Assembly (NCBI GenBank): GCA_018806915.1
Contig: JAGKQI010000104.1
Span: 434,001-498,000 of the forward strand
DNA length: 64,000 nt
Origin: Phytophthora colocasiae
Lineage: Eukaryota > Oomycota > Peronosporomycetes > Peronosporales > Peronosporaceae
Reading direction: 5' to 3'
Shown piece after piece: positions 1-12,327 of the stretch; positions within the stretch are counted from its first letter, which is position 1, and each line of letters opens with the position of its first letter. The position numbers were made by a program, and so were the translations under genes. The notes below the pieces were generated by a model. It was not told the origin of the DNA. It saw only the letters and a program-made list of their open reading frames with translations, and made no database searches.

Positions 1-460
1 GCGACTTCGAAAGTTACGGGTTGGACGGACGAGTGACTGACGACGGGCTATCGGGAACGGGTCATTAGTCGGTATACTCGACGTTTGATACGGTGACGAG
101 AAACTTCCTTCATTGAAGAGAGCAACAGCTCAACGGACGAACGAACGGACGAGTAGTGTGACATTGGTAGCTTTGGACGAACGAGTGGAGGCTGGGACGA
201 CTGGGTTTTGGGCGGTGTTGAACGGACGAGTGACTGGCGACGGGCTATCGGGAACGGGTCATTAGCCAGTATCCTCGACGTTTAGGACGCGATCCAAGGA
301 CGGTCATTAGTGCCTAGGATACGACGACGTCGGCCAAGGTGAAACGAGTAGATTGACGAACGGACGGACGGACGAAGGAACGAAGTTGAACGTACGAGCG
401 AGAGCTCTATTGTATTGAATATAAATAGGAACGAAGTTCCGGCGCAGGTGAACTGAGCCC
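1..460. repeat. Repeat-rich non-coding left flank
   Basis: No convincing gene is seen. A 62-bp segment at 25-86 recurs with few mismatches at 222-283. Bases 354-390 are a loose tetranucleotide run built on GGAC and GAAC. A TATA-like ATATAAATAG lies at about 419-428. The combination resembles part of another element's LTR or promoter that the gypsy array later entered, but no LTR boundary is visible, so this is inference. Confidence 0.45.
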
Positions 461-465
461 GCACG
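461..465. repeat. Target-site duplication, left copy (GCACG)
   Basis: GCACG directly precedes the TGTGACGT end of the first LTR. The same five bases directly follow the last LTR at 18849-18853. Five bp is the usual duplication size for Ty3/gypsy integrases. Confidence 0.85.
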
Positions 466-1059
466 TGTGACGTTCTCAGGCCAGCCAAACGGAGGAAGCA
501 GTCGTTGGCGGCCTTGACGAAGAGTTGAGGTCGGAGGCGGTGGCGAGTCGGAGGCGAAGTCGAGTGGGCAGCGGCGGCGCTGCAGTCGTGGTCTTGCTGG
601 AGGAGTTGACTTGAACAGTATAATGAAAATTGAGAAGTGATTGATTGAGTTAGTTTTGTTGGTGCTAGCTAGTAGTTGCCTCGCAACCAACGATCCTGGG
701 TGACTAGACACGCACCCAAGTATCCAGGTCCTATCCTAAAAACTATCTTTCTCAAATCCTGCTACTATCTTTCTCTGCCAATGAAATCCTGCGAAGCCTC
801 GGCGTGGCTGAGCCAGAATTTTCCCATAGCGTCCCATAATCAAAATATCCGGATGGTAACTGGAATGTTGCCAATCCTGGGGATTTACATCCAATGAAAA
901 GACGTATAAGAACTGTTGAAGTTGCAACTGCAACCACATATAGCCAATAGACTCGTAGACATATGAAAATGTGAAAATTCAAGATTACGCTGAGCCAGAA
1001 TAATCCGGCCAGCTGATCTCAAACTTTTGGCGTAGTGGCTGTTGAACCACTACGTCACA
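466..1059 (-). repeat. LTR1 (outer, 594 bp)
   Basis: It runs from TGTGACGT to ACGTCACA, a perfect 8-bp terminal inverted repeat with TG...CA ends. In element orientation this is the outermost 3' LTR. A hairpin, CGTAGTGG with CCACTACG, sits at 1031-1054 next to the U3 edge. Confidence 0.93.
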
Positions 1060-1062
1060 TGA

Positions 1063-1071
1063 CCTCCTTTT
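1063..1071 (-). promoter_or_regulatory. Polypurine tract, copy 1
   Basis: On the minus strand AAAAGGAGG, followed by TCA, abuts the 3' LTR. This is the expected position and composition for the plus-strand priming tract. The same sequence is at 6995-7003 and 12925-12933 in the other copies. Confidence 0.65.
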
Positions 1072-1087
1072 GAGAAAGGGCCACCAC

Positions 1088-4000
1088 TTACAAGGACTTG
1101 TCTCTCTTCTTGGACTTCCAATAGAGGTCGATGAGGCCTGGTATTTGTTTCAGGTTCTCCACTGGTTCCCACGTTGCGTCCTTCTTGGTTTCCCCAAGCC
1201 ACCAAATTTTGTACTGCGTTTTCCCTTTGTACTTACGGTGGTTAACAACAGCTTCAACCAGTTGCCCTTCTGTTCCGTCGGCTAGCACAACCTTGTTCAC
1301 CTTCTGCCTGCGCTTGGAGTCTTTGCGGTACGGCTTCAGCAGTGAAGTATGGAAGACTGGGTGTAGTTTCAGACCCTTTGATAATCCCAATTCATACGAG
1401 TCGCGAGACACCATCTTTTGAACTGGAAAAGGTCCAATGAATCGAGGAGCAAACTTCTTTGATTGCGCGTACCCCTTGTGACGGATATCCAGATTCTTTC
1501 CATCTAGTAGCACCATGTCGCCAATGCTGAAGTCTTGGACAAGTCTGTTTCTGTCGTAATAATGCTTCATGCGTTCCTGTGCTTCACTCATACGGTCTTG
1601 CGCGACCTTGAGGAACATTTCCTGTCGGAGTAAGAACTCTTTTGCTGCTTTCTCCAACATCTTGAACTCCGGATCCGATGCTATATCATCGGGCATGTAT
1701 GGAATATATCCAAGATCCGCTTCAAATGGCGACATGCCAATAGTAGCATGCAATCGCCGATTATAGGCGAACTCTGCCAAATGAAGAAACTCATCCCAAT
1801 CATTCTGGGCTGGGTTGATGACTCCTCGGATATAGTCTCCGATAAAACGGTTTGTACGTTCCGTTTGTCCATCCGTCTGCGGTCTAAATGCCGATGACAG
1901 GTTATGCTGCGTTCCCATGGCAGTGATAACAGCCTGCCAAAACTTGGACGTAAATTTGGAGTCACGATCAGACACAATCGTCTTCGGAAGGCCATGATCT
2001 CTTACATAACTCTTCATGAAAACATTCGCAGTTCTCTCTGCGCTGTCTGTCGTCTGCGTAGCAATAAACTTTGCACGCTTGGTCAATCGATCCACGATGA
2101 CCATGATGGCATTCGAGCCATCCTTGCTGGGAGGTAGAGACACAACAAAATCCATCGAAATGTCGACCCATCTACCTCGAGGTATCTCCAGCGGTTGAAG
2201 TAATCCCGGAGGCTTCGTCTGCCTCGCCTTGTTGCGCTGACACATTTCACAAGTGTTCACGTAGCGCTGGATATACTTCATCATCTTCGGCCAATAGTAC
2301 TTCTCACGTACTGCTACATACGTCTTGTAATATCCTGGGTGGCCTGCCGTAACTGCATCGTGGTTCTCACAAATGACTCGATTCTTCAGATCTTCGTCAT
2401 CGGGAATGTACAATCTAGGACTCTCATCTTCACGCGTCTGATAATACAGCACGCCATGATTTAGCGAGTAATGCTGAACCTTTTCTCCAAGCTTCAGCTT
2501 CTTGACAAGTCCCTGCAAGTCCTTGTTCCACGAGTACATCTTCTGTGCGGTCTGTGCCACGGTCATATTGTTCGCGACCATGGTTGCCACAATTTCACGA
2601 TTTTGAGCTGTGTCCAGAAGTTCTTTCAAGCTCACTTGAGCTGCCTTGTGCTCGAATTCCGGGTTTCTCGACATAGCATCGGCGACTACATTCGTCTCAC
2701 CTGGAATCCACTTAAACATGGGGTGAAACTCCGCAAGTTCATTAAACCACCGCGCAATGCGTCGATTCGTTGTTTTCTGCGTAAGAATCATCTCGATGCT
2801 CTTGTGATCCGTTTCCACCATGAACGGTTTGTCGAGTAAGTATACGCGTCATGTCTTCAGTGCGTGCATAATCGCAAGTAGCTCTTGTTCGCGCACAGGG
2901 TAATTCAGCTCCGCAGACTTCATCTTTCGGCCGGTGAAGGCGATTGGATGTTCCAACTCTCCTCCTTTTGAAACAAGACTCCCCCAATAGCAAAATTTGA
3001 GGCGTCCATCCGAATACCGAAAGGTTTCGAGAAGTCTGGAAGACTAAGAACCGGAGGTGATGACAAGCGCTTCTTCAGCTCGTCAAAACAGCGTAATTGG
3101 TTCTCATCGAGTTCGATAGCATCACGAGAACGTTTTCCCTTAATACATTCATGCAAAGGGCCTGCAAACTGGGCAAAATTCTTGCAGAATCTCGAAACGT
3201 AGACTGTAGTCCCCAGGAAGCTCTCCATCTGCTTCTTGGTCTTGGGGACAGGCCACTCGGCGATAATCTTGATCTTGTCAGGATCCATCCGAACGCCATT
3301 GCGTCCGACAAAATCACCTAAGCATGGAATCTCATCCACGCAGAATTGGCATTTGGACAGTTTGATGTAGAGCTTCTGCTCCTCACATCGTTTGAGTACT
3401 CTGTCCAAAGCGTTGATGTGGTCGTTCACATCTTCACCCTTCGTGTACACGTAGATGTCGTCGAAGTAAATCCGCATCACGTCGTTCAAATCCTGAAAAC
3501 CTTCTGAAGTAAACGATTAAAGGTTCCCGGACTACCACTAAGTCCCATGGGTGTGACGAGATATTCAAAAAGACCGTCTGGAGTTGAAAACGCCGTGAAT
3601 GGTATGTCTGCTTCACGTAGCTTAACGGTAATAGCCCCAGAGTAGATCCATGCACGAGTACCAGTAGCTACCGGCCATCGCGTCGAAAGTGTCTTCTTTG
3701 CGAAGGCATCGGGATAGCAGGCAAAATCGTGGCCAAGTTCAATTGGCGATAGTCGTGCACAATACGCCATCCGACAGGTTTCTTCACACAGAAAGTCGGA
3801 GCGCAAAACGATGACGGTCGAATGATACCGGCTTGAACCATCTCTTTGGTCCACTCCTGGATCGTTTTTCGCTGATCAGGACTTTGACGCCACTGCTTCA
3901 CTGAAATCGGAGTAGTACCCGGCTTGAGCAAAATCTCATGTTCAATTCCTTCACGAACTGGCGGCGTCTCACTCGGTAGCTCCGTACGAAAGACCGTATC

Positions 4001-5734
4001 CGCATATGTCCGTAACGTCTCGTATGCCGGATTGTCCTTGAGGGCATCCCATCCTTGACTCTTGAAGCGTTCAGCCTTCTCAGAGTCGTGGGGATTGATG
4101 ACAAATACTGCCTCAATATCCTTGTCCTTGCGCAACATGCGCTGGAACTGCTTTGTTGATATGAGCTTGGTACTTCCGTGCTTGCCGTTGTGTCCATGAT
4201 CTCGATAATAGTTGAAAATCTCACGGCTCTGCGCTACTCTTGCGCGGCGTTGTCCTGCGACCCATCTAGCAGGGCGGTTCTTCGGCTTGAGTCTCAACGT
4301 TACGGCCTGAGTGTTCTCCATTTTGATACGCGGTGCTACGTGTCCTGTACTCCAATCTATATCCGGGTTCTGCTCACGCAACCACATCATGCCCAATACA
4401 ACGTCCTTACCCTCTGGGACTGGCATGACTTGGAATGTTCCACTTGATAATGGAAACCCTGGTAACTGTAGAGACATCTCTACAGTCCGTCGAGGACGAT
4501 ACACCACTTGATCATAACCAAGATCAACTTGCATCGTGTCACCTTCAGTGACATCTAAATCGAGCTTCTTCACCAACTCCTCAGTTACGCCATTCAGGCT
4601 ACTGCCGTTGTCAATGAATATCGTAACGGGTCTCTCTTGATCTTCCGTCTTGAATGCTCGAGCCTCAGCCTCTAGGATCGCATACACAGCGCCCTTTACG
4701 TAACGGTTCGCTTCCTTACGTTTCGGCTGGGTACATTGTGGAGAAATGTGGCCAACTTTGCCACAGTTGTTGCAAGTAGCTGACTTAGTCCAATCATCTT
4801 TCTTTCCTTTCTTCTTCTCGGAACGCTTAGTATTCTGCAGTTGCGACTTTGACACTCGATTCCCCGATTCAGTTGATCCCTGCGAAGGTTTCGACTGACT
4901 CCGAGGTGGTTTCCCCGAGAAGTGTGCAAACTCGAAGTTGGACGCAATCTCAATGGCCTCTTGCAGCGTTGATGGACTTTCTTCCTTGATCTTCTTAGCT
5001 GTTTCTTCACGTAATCCGTTTTGGAAGAAGAACCGCTTCTCCAATTCGCTGATCGATAATTCAGTCTGCGATAGCAAATCTTGAAACTTGGAGACGTATT
5101 CGTGAATCGTTTCTTTCTGTTTGAGACGAAACATTCTCTCACGAAGATCATATTCGAAGTCCTTTGGTCGAAAACGCGAACGAAGTTGTCGCTTGAAGAG
5201 CGACCACGTAGGATGTACTTGTAATCTTTCGCAGTCCGCAATAAACGCACGGTACCAATTCAACACTGACTTGCCTAAGTTACTTGAGATCATCGTTACA
5301 AAGTCTGATGAATCTGCTTCCATCAACTCGCGTCTGCTTGCATAGTACTGCTCGGTGGCAAAGATCCACAACTCGATATCTTCGCCGTACTTGCCTTCAT
5401 ACATCGGGGGGTCCTTCTTCTTCTGATCACCCCGAGCCGCCATCGAATACTCGAACCTTGCGTTAGCTTGCTGCATTTGTGCTTGCAGTTGAGCTTGCAT
5501 CTGGGCTTGGGCGGCTTGCTGCTGTTGCGTTATAAACACTAGCAACTGCTGCATTGACATCGCATCAGGGCCTGAAGCTTGGGTGGTCTGTGCAGCCGGA
5601 GCCGCGGTATCCGCCGGTGCTTCTGTACTTGGTCGTGATGCATCTGCATCACTCGGCGCATTCATTCTGCTTTGCTGCCGAGGACGAGGGTTCGGTGACG
5701 GGCGCTCAGCTGCACGACTTCTTCTTTGAGCCAT
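1088..5734 (-). pseudogene. gag-pol of gypsy copy 1 (TGA plus four frameshifting indels)
   Basis: From the right: Gag with a Gln-rich stretch, a CX2CX4HX4C zinc knuckle, an aspartic protease site reading DNGSS, RT with HDYRQLN and YFDD, RNase H, an HHCC/DDE integrase and a C-terminal chromodomain. The ATG is taken at 5734 because the frame upstream begins only with TTG. Compared with copy 2, there is a +1 indel near 3700, -2 near 3628, -1 near 3494 and -1 near 2964, all in RT/RNase H. The TGA at 2849-2851 is shared by all copies. A 3-bp in-frame addition near 4288 is copy-specific. No complete polyprotein can be made. Confidence 0.9.
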
Positions 5735-5804
5735 ACCAACTGGACTTCTCAGCGCGTCTTTAAAAATGTCTACCGAAACCCTAATAAGCAAAAAGGGAAA
5801 GAAA

Positions 5805-6116
5805 CTACTGTTTTTGAGTTTTACGCCTACGCTTTTTGTCGAGCTGGATGGAGTGGTCGAGGGTTCCTTCCAAGATAGTTTGCGTCTGGTTTATGCGGCG
5901 TTTCAGCAGTTCCGTCGTATCGTGTAAGATATTCCTTGCGTCGGAGTCCTTACAATCTGGAATTTCGTTGCGGATGAGCTGTACGATCTTCAGCTGCTTC
6001 TGCGTAGTCAACCACAAGTCCTGGCGCAGTTTGTCGAGTGTTTCACTGCGAGTGGTCAAGGACTTGGTGTCGTTCAGGAACGTTGCTTCGGGTTGACGGG
6101 TTTTTCGTTTACCCAT
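5805..6116 (-). CDS. Leader ORF (ORF0) of gypsy copy 1, 103 aa
   Basis: This ORF lies between the 5' LTR and gag on the element's coding strand, about 280 nt from the LTR and 70 nt upstream of the gag ATG, in a different frame. It encodes a Lys/Arg-rich protein with a helical middle section (LDKLRQDLWLTTQKQLKIVQ) and a basic tail. It is intact here and in copy 3 and broken in copy 2. I recognise no family. It could be an extra structural protein, or a gag N-terminal exon joined by frameshifting or splicing. Confidence 0.6.
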   Translation of the reverse strand: MGKRKTRQPEATFLNDTKSLTTRSETLDKLRQDLWLTTQKQLKIVQLIRNEIPDCKDSDARNILHDTTELLKRRINQTQTILEGTLDHSIQLDKKRRRKTQKQ

Positions 6117-6385
6117 GCAAGAAGCACACTAGAACAAACCCAGTAGCAACGAGTGTGGATCAAGCACAACCCAGTGTGTATTTTTTCCAGAAGTTATTCT
6201 CCGTGTTTTCCTTGGCGGGACAGGGAGTCGTAAGACAGCACAAAACCACAGGCCCAAGAAAGGAGTTCTGAAAGTGTTTCCAACACTGGTATGCAACCAC
6301 ACCAACTAGCCACGGAACGTTAAAGTTCGTGCTGAAAGGCAATACCCAATCTTCGACTCTTGAACTTGAACCGAAGCTTGACCAA

Positions 6386-6397
6386 CAAGTGCTACCA
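6386..6397 (-). promoter_or_regulatory. Primer-binding site, copy 1
   Basis: On the minus strand TGGTAGCACTTG starts immediately after the 5' LTR. The first eight bases match the complement of a generic eukaryotic initiator tRNA-Met 3' end; the match then breaks down. The primer identity is therefore tentative. The same sequence occurs at 12316-12327 and 18249-18260. Confidence 0.55.
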
Positions 6398-6991
6398 TGT
6401 GACGTTCTCAGGCCAGCCAAACGGAGGAAGCAGTCGTTGGCGGCCTTGACGAAGAGTTGAGGTCGGAGGCGGTGGCGAGTCGGAGGCGAAGTCGAGTGGG
6501 CAGCGGCGGCGCTGCAGTCGTGGTCTTGCTGGAGGAGTTGACTTGAACAGTATAATGAAAATTGAGAAGTGATTGATTGAGTTAGTTTTGTTGGTGCTAG
6601 CTAGTAGTTGCCTCGCAACCAACGATCCTGGGTGACTAGACACGCACCCAAGTATCCAGGTCCTATCCTAAAAACTATCTTTCTCAAATCCTGCTACTAT
6701 CTTTCTCTGCCAATGAAATCCTGCGAAGTTTCGGCGTGGCTGAGCCAGAATTTTCCCATAGCGTCCCATAATCAAAATATCCGGATGGTAACTGGAATGT
6801 TGCCAATCCTGGGGATTTACATCCAATGAAAAGACGTATAAGAACTGTTGAAGTTGCAACTGCAACCACATATAGCCAATAGACTCGTAGACATATGAAA
6901 ATGTGAAAATTCAAGATTACGCTGAGCCAGAATAATCCGGCCAGCTGATCTCAAACTTTTGGCGTAGTGGCTGTTGAACCACTACGTCACA
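6398..6991 (-). repeat. LTR2 (internal, 594 bp)
   Basis: It shares the LTR1 states at the diagnostic sites (GGCGGCG and CAGTATAATG) and has a private CC-to-TT change at about 6728. No target duplication lies beside it, so it works as both the 5' LTR of copy 1 and the 3' LTR of copy 2. Confidence 0.93.
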
Positions 6992-6994
6992 TGA

Positions 6995-7003
6995 CCTCCT
7001 TTT
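6995..7003 (-). promoter_or_regulatory. Polypurine tract, copy 2
   Basis: AAAAGGAGG on the minus strand, three bases from LTR2. Confidence 0.6.
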
Positions 7004-7019
7004 GAGAAAGGGTCACCAC

Positions 7020-10000
7020 TTACAAGGACTTGTCTCTCTTCTTGGACTTCCAATAGAGGTCGATGAGGCCTGGTATTTGTTTCAGGTTCTCCACTGGTTC
7101 CCACGTTGCGTCCTTCTTGGTTTCCCCAAGCCACCAAATTTTGTACTGCGTTTTCCCTTTGTACTTACGGTGGTTAACAACAGCTTCAACCAGTTGCCCT
7201 TCTGTTCCGTCGGCTAGCACAACCTTGTTCACCTTCTGCCTGCGCTTGGAGTCTTTGCGGTACGGCTTCAGCAGTGAAGTATGGAAGACTGGGTGTAGTT
7301 TCAGACCCTTTGATAATCCCAATTCATACGAGTCGCGAGACACCATCTTTTGAACTGGAAAAGGTCCAATGAATCGAGGAGCAAACTTCTTTGATTGCGC
7401 GTACCCCTTGTGACGGATATCCAGATTCTTTCCATCTAGTAGCACCATGTCGCCAATGCTGAAGTCTTGGACAAGTCTGTTTCTGTCGTAATAATGCTTC
7501 ATGCGTTCCTGTGCTTCACTCATACGGTCTTGCGCGACCTTGAGGAACACTTCCTGTCGGAGTAAGAACTCTTTTGCTGCTTTCTCCAACTTCTTGAACT
7601 CCGGATCCGATGCTATATCATCGGGCATGTATGGAATATATCCAAGATCCGCTTCTAATGGCGACATGCCAATAGTAGCATGCAATCGCCGATTATAGGC
7701 GAACTCTGCCAAATGAAGAAACTCATCCCAATCATTCTGGGCTGGGTTGATGACTCCTCGGATATAGTCTCCGATAAAACGGTTTGTACGTTCCGTTTGT
7801 CCATCCGTCTGCGGTCTAAATGCCGATGACAGGTTATGCTGCGTTCCCATGGCAGTGATAACAGCCTGCCAAAACTTGGACGTAAATTTGGAGTCACGAT
7901 CAGACACAATCGTCTTCGGAAGGCCATGATCTCTTACATAACTCTTCATGAAAACATTCGCAGTTCTCTCTGCGCTGTCTGTCGTCTGCGTAGCAATAAA
8001 CTTTGCACGCTTGGTCAATCGATCCACGATGACCATGATGGCATTCGAGCCATCCTTGCTGGGAGGTAGAGACACAACAAAATCCATCGAAATGTCGACC
8101 CATCTACCTCGAGGTATCTCCAGCGGTTGAAGTAATCCCGGAGGCTTCGTCTGCCTCGCCTTGTTGCGCTGACACATTTCACAAGTGTTCACGTAGCGCT
8201 GGATATACTTCATCATCTTCGGCCAATAGTACTTCTCACGTACTGCTACATACGTCTTGTAATATCCTGGGTGGCCTGCCGTAACTGCATCGTGGTTCTC
8301 ACAAATGACTCGATTCTTCAGATCTTCGTCATCGGGAATGTACAATCTAGGACTCTCATCTTCACGCGTCTGATAATACAGCACGCCATGATTTAGCGAG
8401 TAATGCTGAACCTTTTCTCCAAGCTTCAGCTTCTTGACAAGTCCCTGCAAGTCCTTGTTCCACGAGTACATCTTCTGTGCGGTCTGTGCCACGGTCATAT
8501 TGTTCGCGACCATGGTTGCCACAATTTCACGATTTTGAGCTGTGTCCAGAAGTTCTTTCAAGCTCACTTGAGCTGCCTTGTGCTCGAATTCCGGGTTTCT
8601 CGACATAGCATCGGCGACTACATTCGTCTCACCTGGAATCCACTTAAACATGGGGTGAAACTCCGCAAGTTCATTAAACCACCGCGCAATGCGTCGATTC
8701 GTTGTTTTCTGCGTAAGAATCATCTCGATGCTCTTGTGATCCGTTTCCACCATGAACGGTTTGTCGAGTAAGTATACGCGTCATGTCTTCAGTGCGTGCA
8801 TAATCGCAAGTAGCTCTTGTTCGCGCACAGGGTAATTCAGCTCCGCAGACTTCATCTTTCGGCCGGTGAAGGCGATTGGATGTTCCAACTCTCCCTCCTT
8901 TTGAAACAAGACTCCCCCAATAGCAAAATTTGAGGCGTCCATCCGAATACCGAAAGGTTTCGAGAAGTCTGGAAGACTAAGAACCGGAGGTGATGACAAG
9001 CGCTTCTTCAGCTCGTCAAAACAGCGTAATTGGTTCTCATCGAGTTCGATAGCATCACGAGAACGTTTTCCCTTAATACATTCATGCAAAGGGCCTGCAA
9101 ACTGGGCAAAATTCTTGCAGAATCTCGAAACGTAGACTGTAGTCCCCAGGAAGCTCTCCATCTGCTTCTTGGTCTTGGGGACAGGCCACTCGGCGATAAT
9201 CTTGATCTTGTCAGGATCCATCCGAACGCCATTGCGTCCGACAAAATCACCTAAGCATGGAATCTCATCCACGCAGAATTGGCATTTGGACAGTTTGATG
9301 TAGAGCTTCTGCTCCTCACATCGTTTGAGTACTCTGTCCAAAGCGTTGATGTGGTCGTTCACATCTTCACCCTTCGTGTACACGTAGATGTCGTCGAAGT
9401 AAATCCGCATCACGTCGTTCAAATCCCTGAAAACCTTCTGAAGTAAACGATTAAAGGTTCCCGGACTACCACTAAGTCCCATGGGTGTGACGAGATATTC
9501 AAAAAGACCGTCTGGAGTTGAAAACGCCGTGAATGGTATGTCTGCTTCACGTAGCTTAACTTGGTAATAGCCCCAGAGTAGATCCATGCACGAGTACCAG
9601 TAGCTACCGGCCATCGCGTCGAAAGTGTCTTCTTTGCGAGGCATCGGGATAGCAGGCAAAATCGTGGCCAAGTTCAATTGGCGATAGTCGTGCACAATAC
9701 GCCATCCGACAGGTTTCGTCACACAGAAAGTCGGAGCGCAAAACGATGACGGTCGAATGATACCGGCTTGAACCATCTCTTTGGTCCACTCCTGGATCGT
9801 TTTTCGCTGATCAGGACTTTGACGCCACTGCTTCACTGAAATCGGAGTAGTACCCGGCTTGAGCAAAATCTCATGTTCAATTCCTTCACGAACTGGCGGC
9901 GTCTCACTCGGTAGCTCCGTACGAAAGACCGTATCCGCATATGTCCGTAACGTCTCGTATGCCGGATTGTCCTTGAGGGCATCCCATCCTTGACTCTTGA

Positions 10001-11666
10001 AGCGTTCAGCCTTCTCAGAGTCGTGGGGATTGATGACAAATACTGCCTCAATATCCTTGTCCTTGCGCAACATGCGCTGGAACTGCTTTGTTGATATGAG
10101 CTTGGTACTTCCGTGCTTGCCGTTGTGTCCATGATCTCGATAATAGTTGAAAATCTCACGGCTCTGCGCTACTCTTGCGCGGCGTTGTCCTGCGACCCAT
10201 CTAGCAGGGCGGTTCTTCGGCAGTCTCAACGTTACGGCCTGAGTGTTCTCCATTTTGATACGCGGTGCTACGTGTCCTGTACTCCAATCTATATCCGGGT
10301 TCTGCTCACGCAACCACATCATGCCCAATACAACGTCCTTACCCTCTGGGACTGGCATGACTTGGAATGTTCCACTTGATAATGGAAACCCTGGTAACTG
10401 TAGAGACATCTCTACAGTCCGTCGAGGACGATACACCACTTGATCATAACCAAGATCAACTTGCATCGTGTCACCTTCAGTGACATCTAAATCGAGCTTC
10501 TTCACCAACTCCTCAGTTACGCCATTCAGGCTACTGCCGTTGTCAATGAATATCGTAACGGGTCTCTCTTGATCTTCCGTCTTGAATGCTCGAGCCTCAG
10601 CCTCTAGGATCGCATACACAGCGCCCTTTACGTAACGGTTCGCTTCCTTACGTTTCGGCTGGGTACATTGTGGAGAAATGTGGCCAACTTTGCCACAGTT
10701 GTTGCAAGTAGCTGACTTAGTCCAATCATCTTTCTTTCCTTTCTTCTTCTCGGAACGCTTAGTATTCTGCAGTTGCGACTTTGACACTCGATTCCCCGAT
10801 TCAGTTGATCCCTGCGAAGGTTTCGACTGACTCCGAGGTGGTTTCCCCGAGAAGTGTGCAAACTCGAAGTTGGACGCAATCTCAATGGCCTCTTGCAGCG
10901 TTGATGGACTTTCTTCCTTGATCTTCTTAGCTGTTTCTTCACGTAATCCGTTTTGGAAGAAGAACCGCTTCTCCAATTCGCTGATCGATAATTCAGTCTG
11001 CGATAGCAAATCTTGAAACTTGGAGACGTATTCGTGAATCGTTTCTTTCTGTTTGAGACGAAACATTCTCTCACGAAGATCATATTCGAAGTCCTTTGGT
11101 CGAAAACGCGAACGAAGTTGTCGCTTGAAGAGCGACCACGTAGGATGTACTTGTAATCTTTCGCAGTCCGCAATAAACGCACGGTACCAATTCAACACTG
11201 ACTTGCCTAAGTTACTTGAGATCATCGTTACAAAGTCTGATGAATCTGCTTCCATCCACTCGCGTCTGCTTGCATAGTACTGCTCGGTGGCAAAGATCCA
11301 CAACTCGATATCTTCGCCGTACTTGCCTTCATACATCGGGGGGTCCTTCTTCTTCTGATCACCCCGAGCCGCCATCGAATACTCGAACCTTGCGTTAGCT
11401 TGCTGCATTTGTGCTTGCAGTTGAGCTTGCATCTGGGCTTGGGCGGCTTGCTGCTGTTGCGTTATAAACACTAGCAACTGCTGCATTGACATCGCATCAG
11501 GGCCTGAAGCTTGGGTGGTCTGTGCAGCCGGAGCCGCGGTATCCGCCGGTGCTTCTGTACTTGGTCGTGATGCATCTGCATCACTCGGCGCATTCATTCT
11601 GCTTTGCTGCCGAGGACGAGGGTTCGGTGACGGGCGCTCAGCTGCACGACTTCTTCTTTGAGCCAT
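7020..11666 (-). pseudogene. gag-pol of gypsy copy 2, open except for one TGA
   Basis: This is the best preserved copy. From the ATG at 11666 the frame is open through Gag, zinc knuckle, protease, RT and the first part of RNase H, stops at TGA 8781-8783, and continues in the same frame through the rest of RNase H, integrase (HHCC, then D, D and E in the VSMDF-type, DRDSKF and QTDGQTERTNRF-type blocks) and the chromodomain to 7020. The TGA occupies the position of a Trp that is usual in this family after the ALK motif, so a TGG-to-TGA change is likely. Readthrough cannot be excluded from sequence. Confidence 0.9.
8781..8783 (-). other. In-frame TGA within RNase H, copy 2
   Basis: The nine codons between this stop and the next Met stay in frame and complete the RNase H core that contains the ETDHKS aspartate. 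The identical stop is at 2849-2851 and 14711-14713. Confidence 0.9.
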
Positions 11667-11736
11667 ACCAACTGGACTTCTCAGCGCGTCTTTAAAAATG
11701 TCTACCGAAACCCTAATAAGCAAAAAGGGAAAGAAA

Positions 11737-12046
11737 CTACTGTTTTTGAGTTTTACGCCTACGCTTTTTGTCGAGCTGGATGGAGTGGTCGAGGGTTCCT
11801 TCCAAGATAGTTTGCGTCTGGTTTATGCGGCGTTTCAGCAGTTCCGTCGTATCGTGTAAGATATTCCTTGCGTCGGAGTCCTTACAATCTGGAATTTCGT
11901 TGCGGATGAGCTGTACGATCTTCAGCTGCTTCTGCGTAGTCAACCACAAGTCCTGGCGCAGTTTGTCGAGTGTTTCACTGCGAGTGGTCAGGACTTGGTG
12001 TCGTTCAGGAACGTTGCTTCGGGTTGACGGGTTTTCGTTTACCCAT
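11737..12046 (-). pseudogene. Leader ORF of gypsy copy 2, frameshifted
   Basis: It is the same leader ORF as at 5805-6116, with two single-base losses, one near 11991 (AAGG to AGG) and one near 12033 (a T run shortened by one). The ATG at 12046 therefore no longer reads into the conserved helical part. Confidence 0.75.
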
Positions 12047-12315
12047 GCAAGAAGCACACTAGAACAGACCCAGTAGCAACGAGTGTGGATCAAGCACAAC
12101 CCAGTGTGTATTTTTTCCAGAAGTTATTCTCCGTGTTTTCCTTGGCGGGACAGGGAGTCGTAAGACAGCACAAAACCACAGGCCCAAGAAAGGAGTTCTG
12201 AAAGTGTTTCCAACACTGGTATGCAACCACACCAACTAGCCACGGAACGTTAAAGTTCGTGCTGAAAGGCAATACCCAATCTTCGACTCTTGAACTTGAA
12301 CCGAAGCTTGACCAA

Positions 12316-12327
12316 CAAGTGCTACCA
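12316..12327 (-). promoter_or_regulatory. Primer-binding site, copy 2
   Basis: TGGTAGCACTTG on the minus strand, directly adjoining LTR3. Confidence 0.55.

Noticed and set aside
5735..5791. Gag start at 5791 (and the equivalents at 11723 and 17654)
   Set aside because: That codon is TTG. The first ATG in frame is 57 nt downstream.
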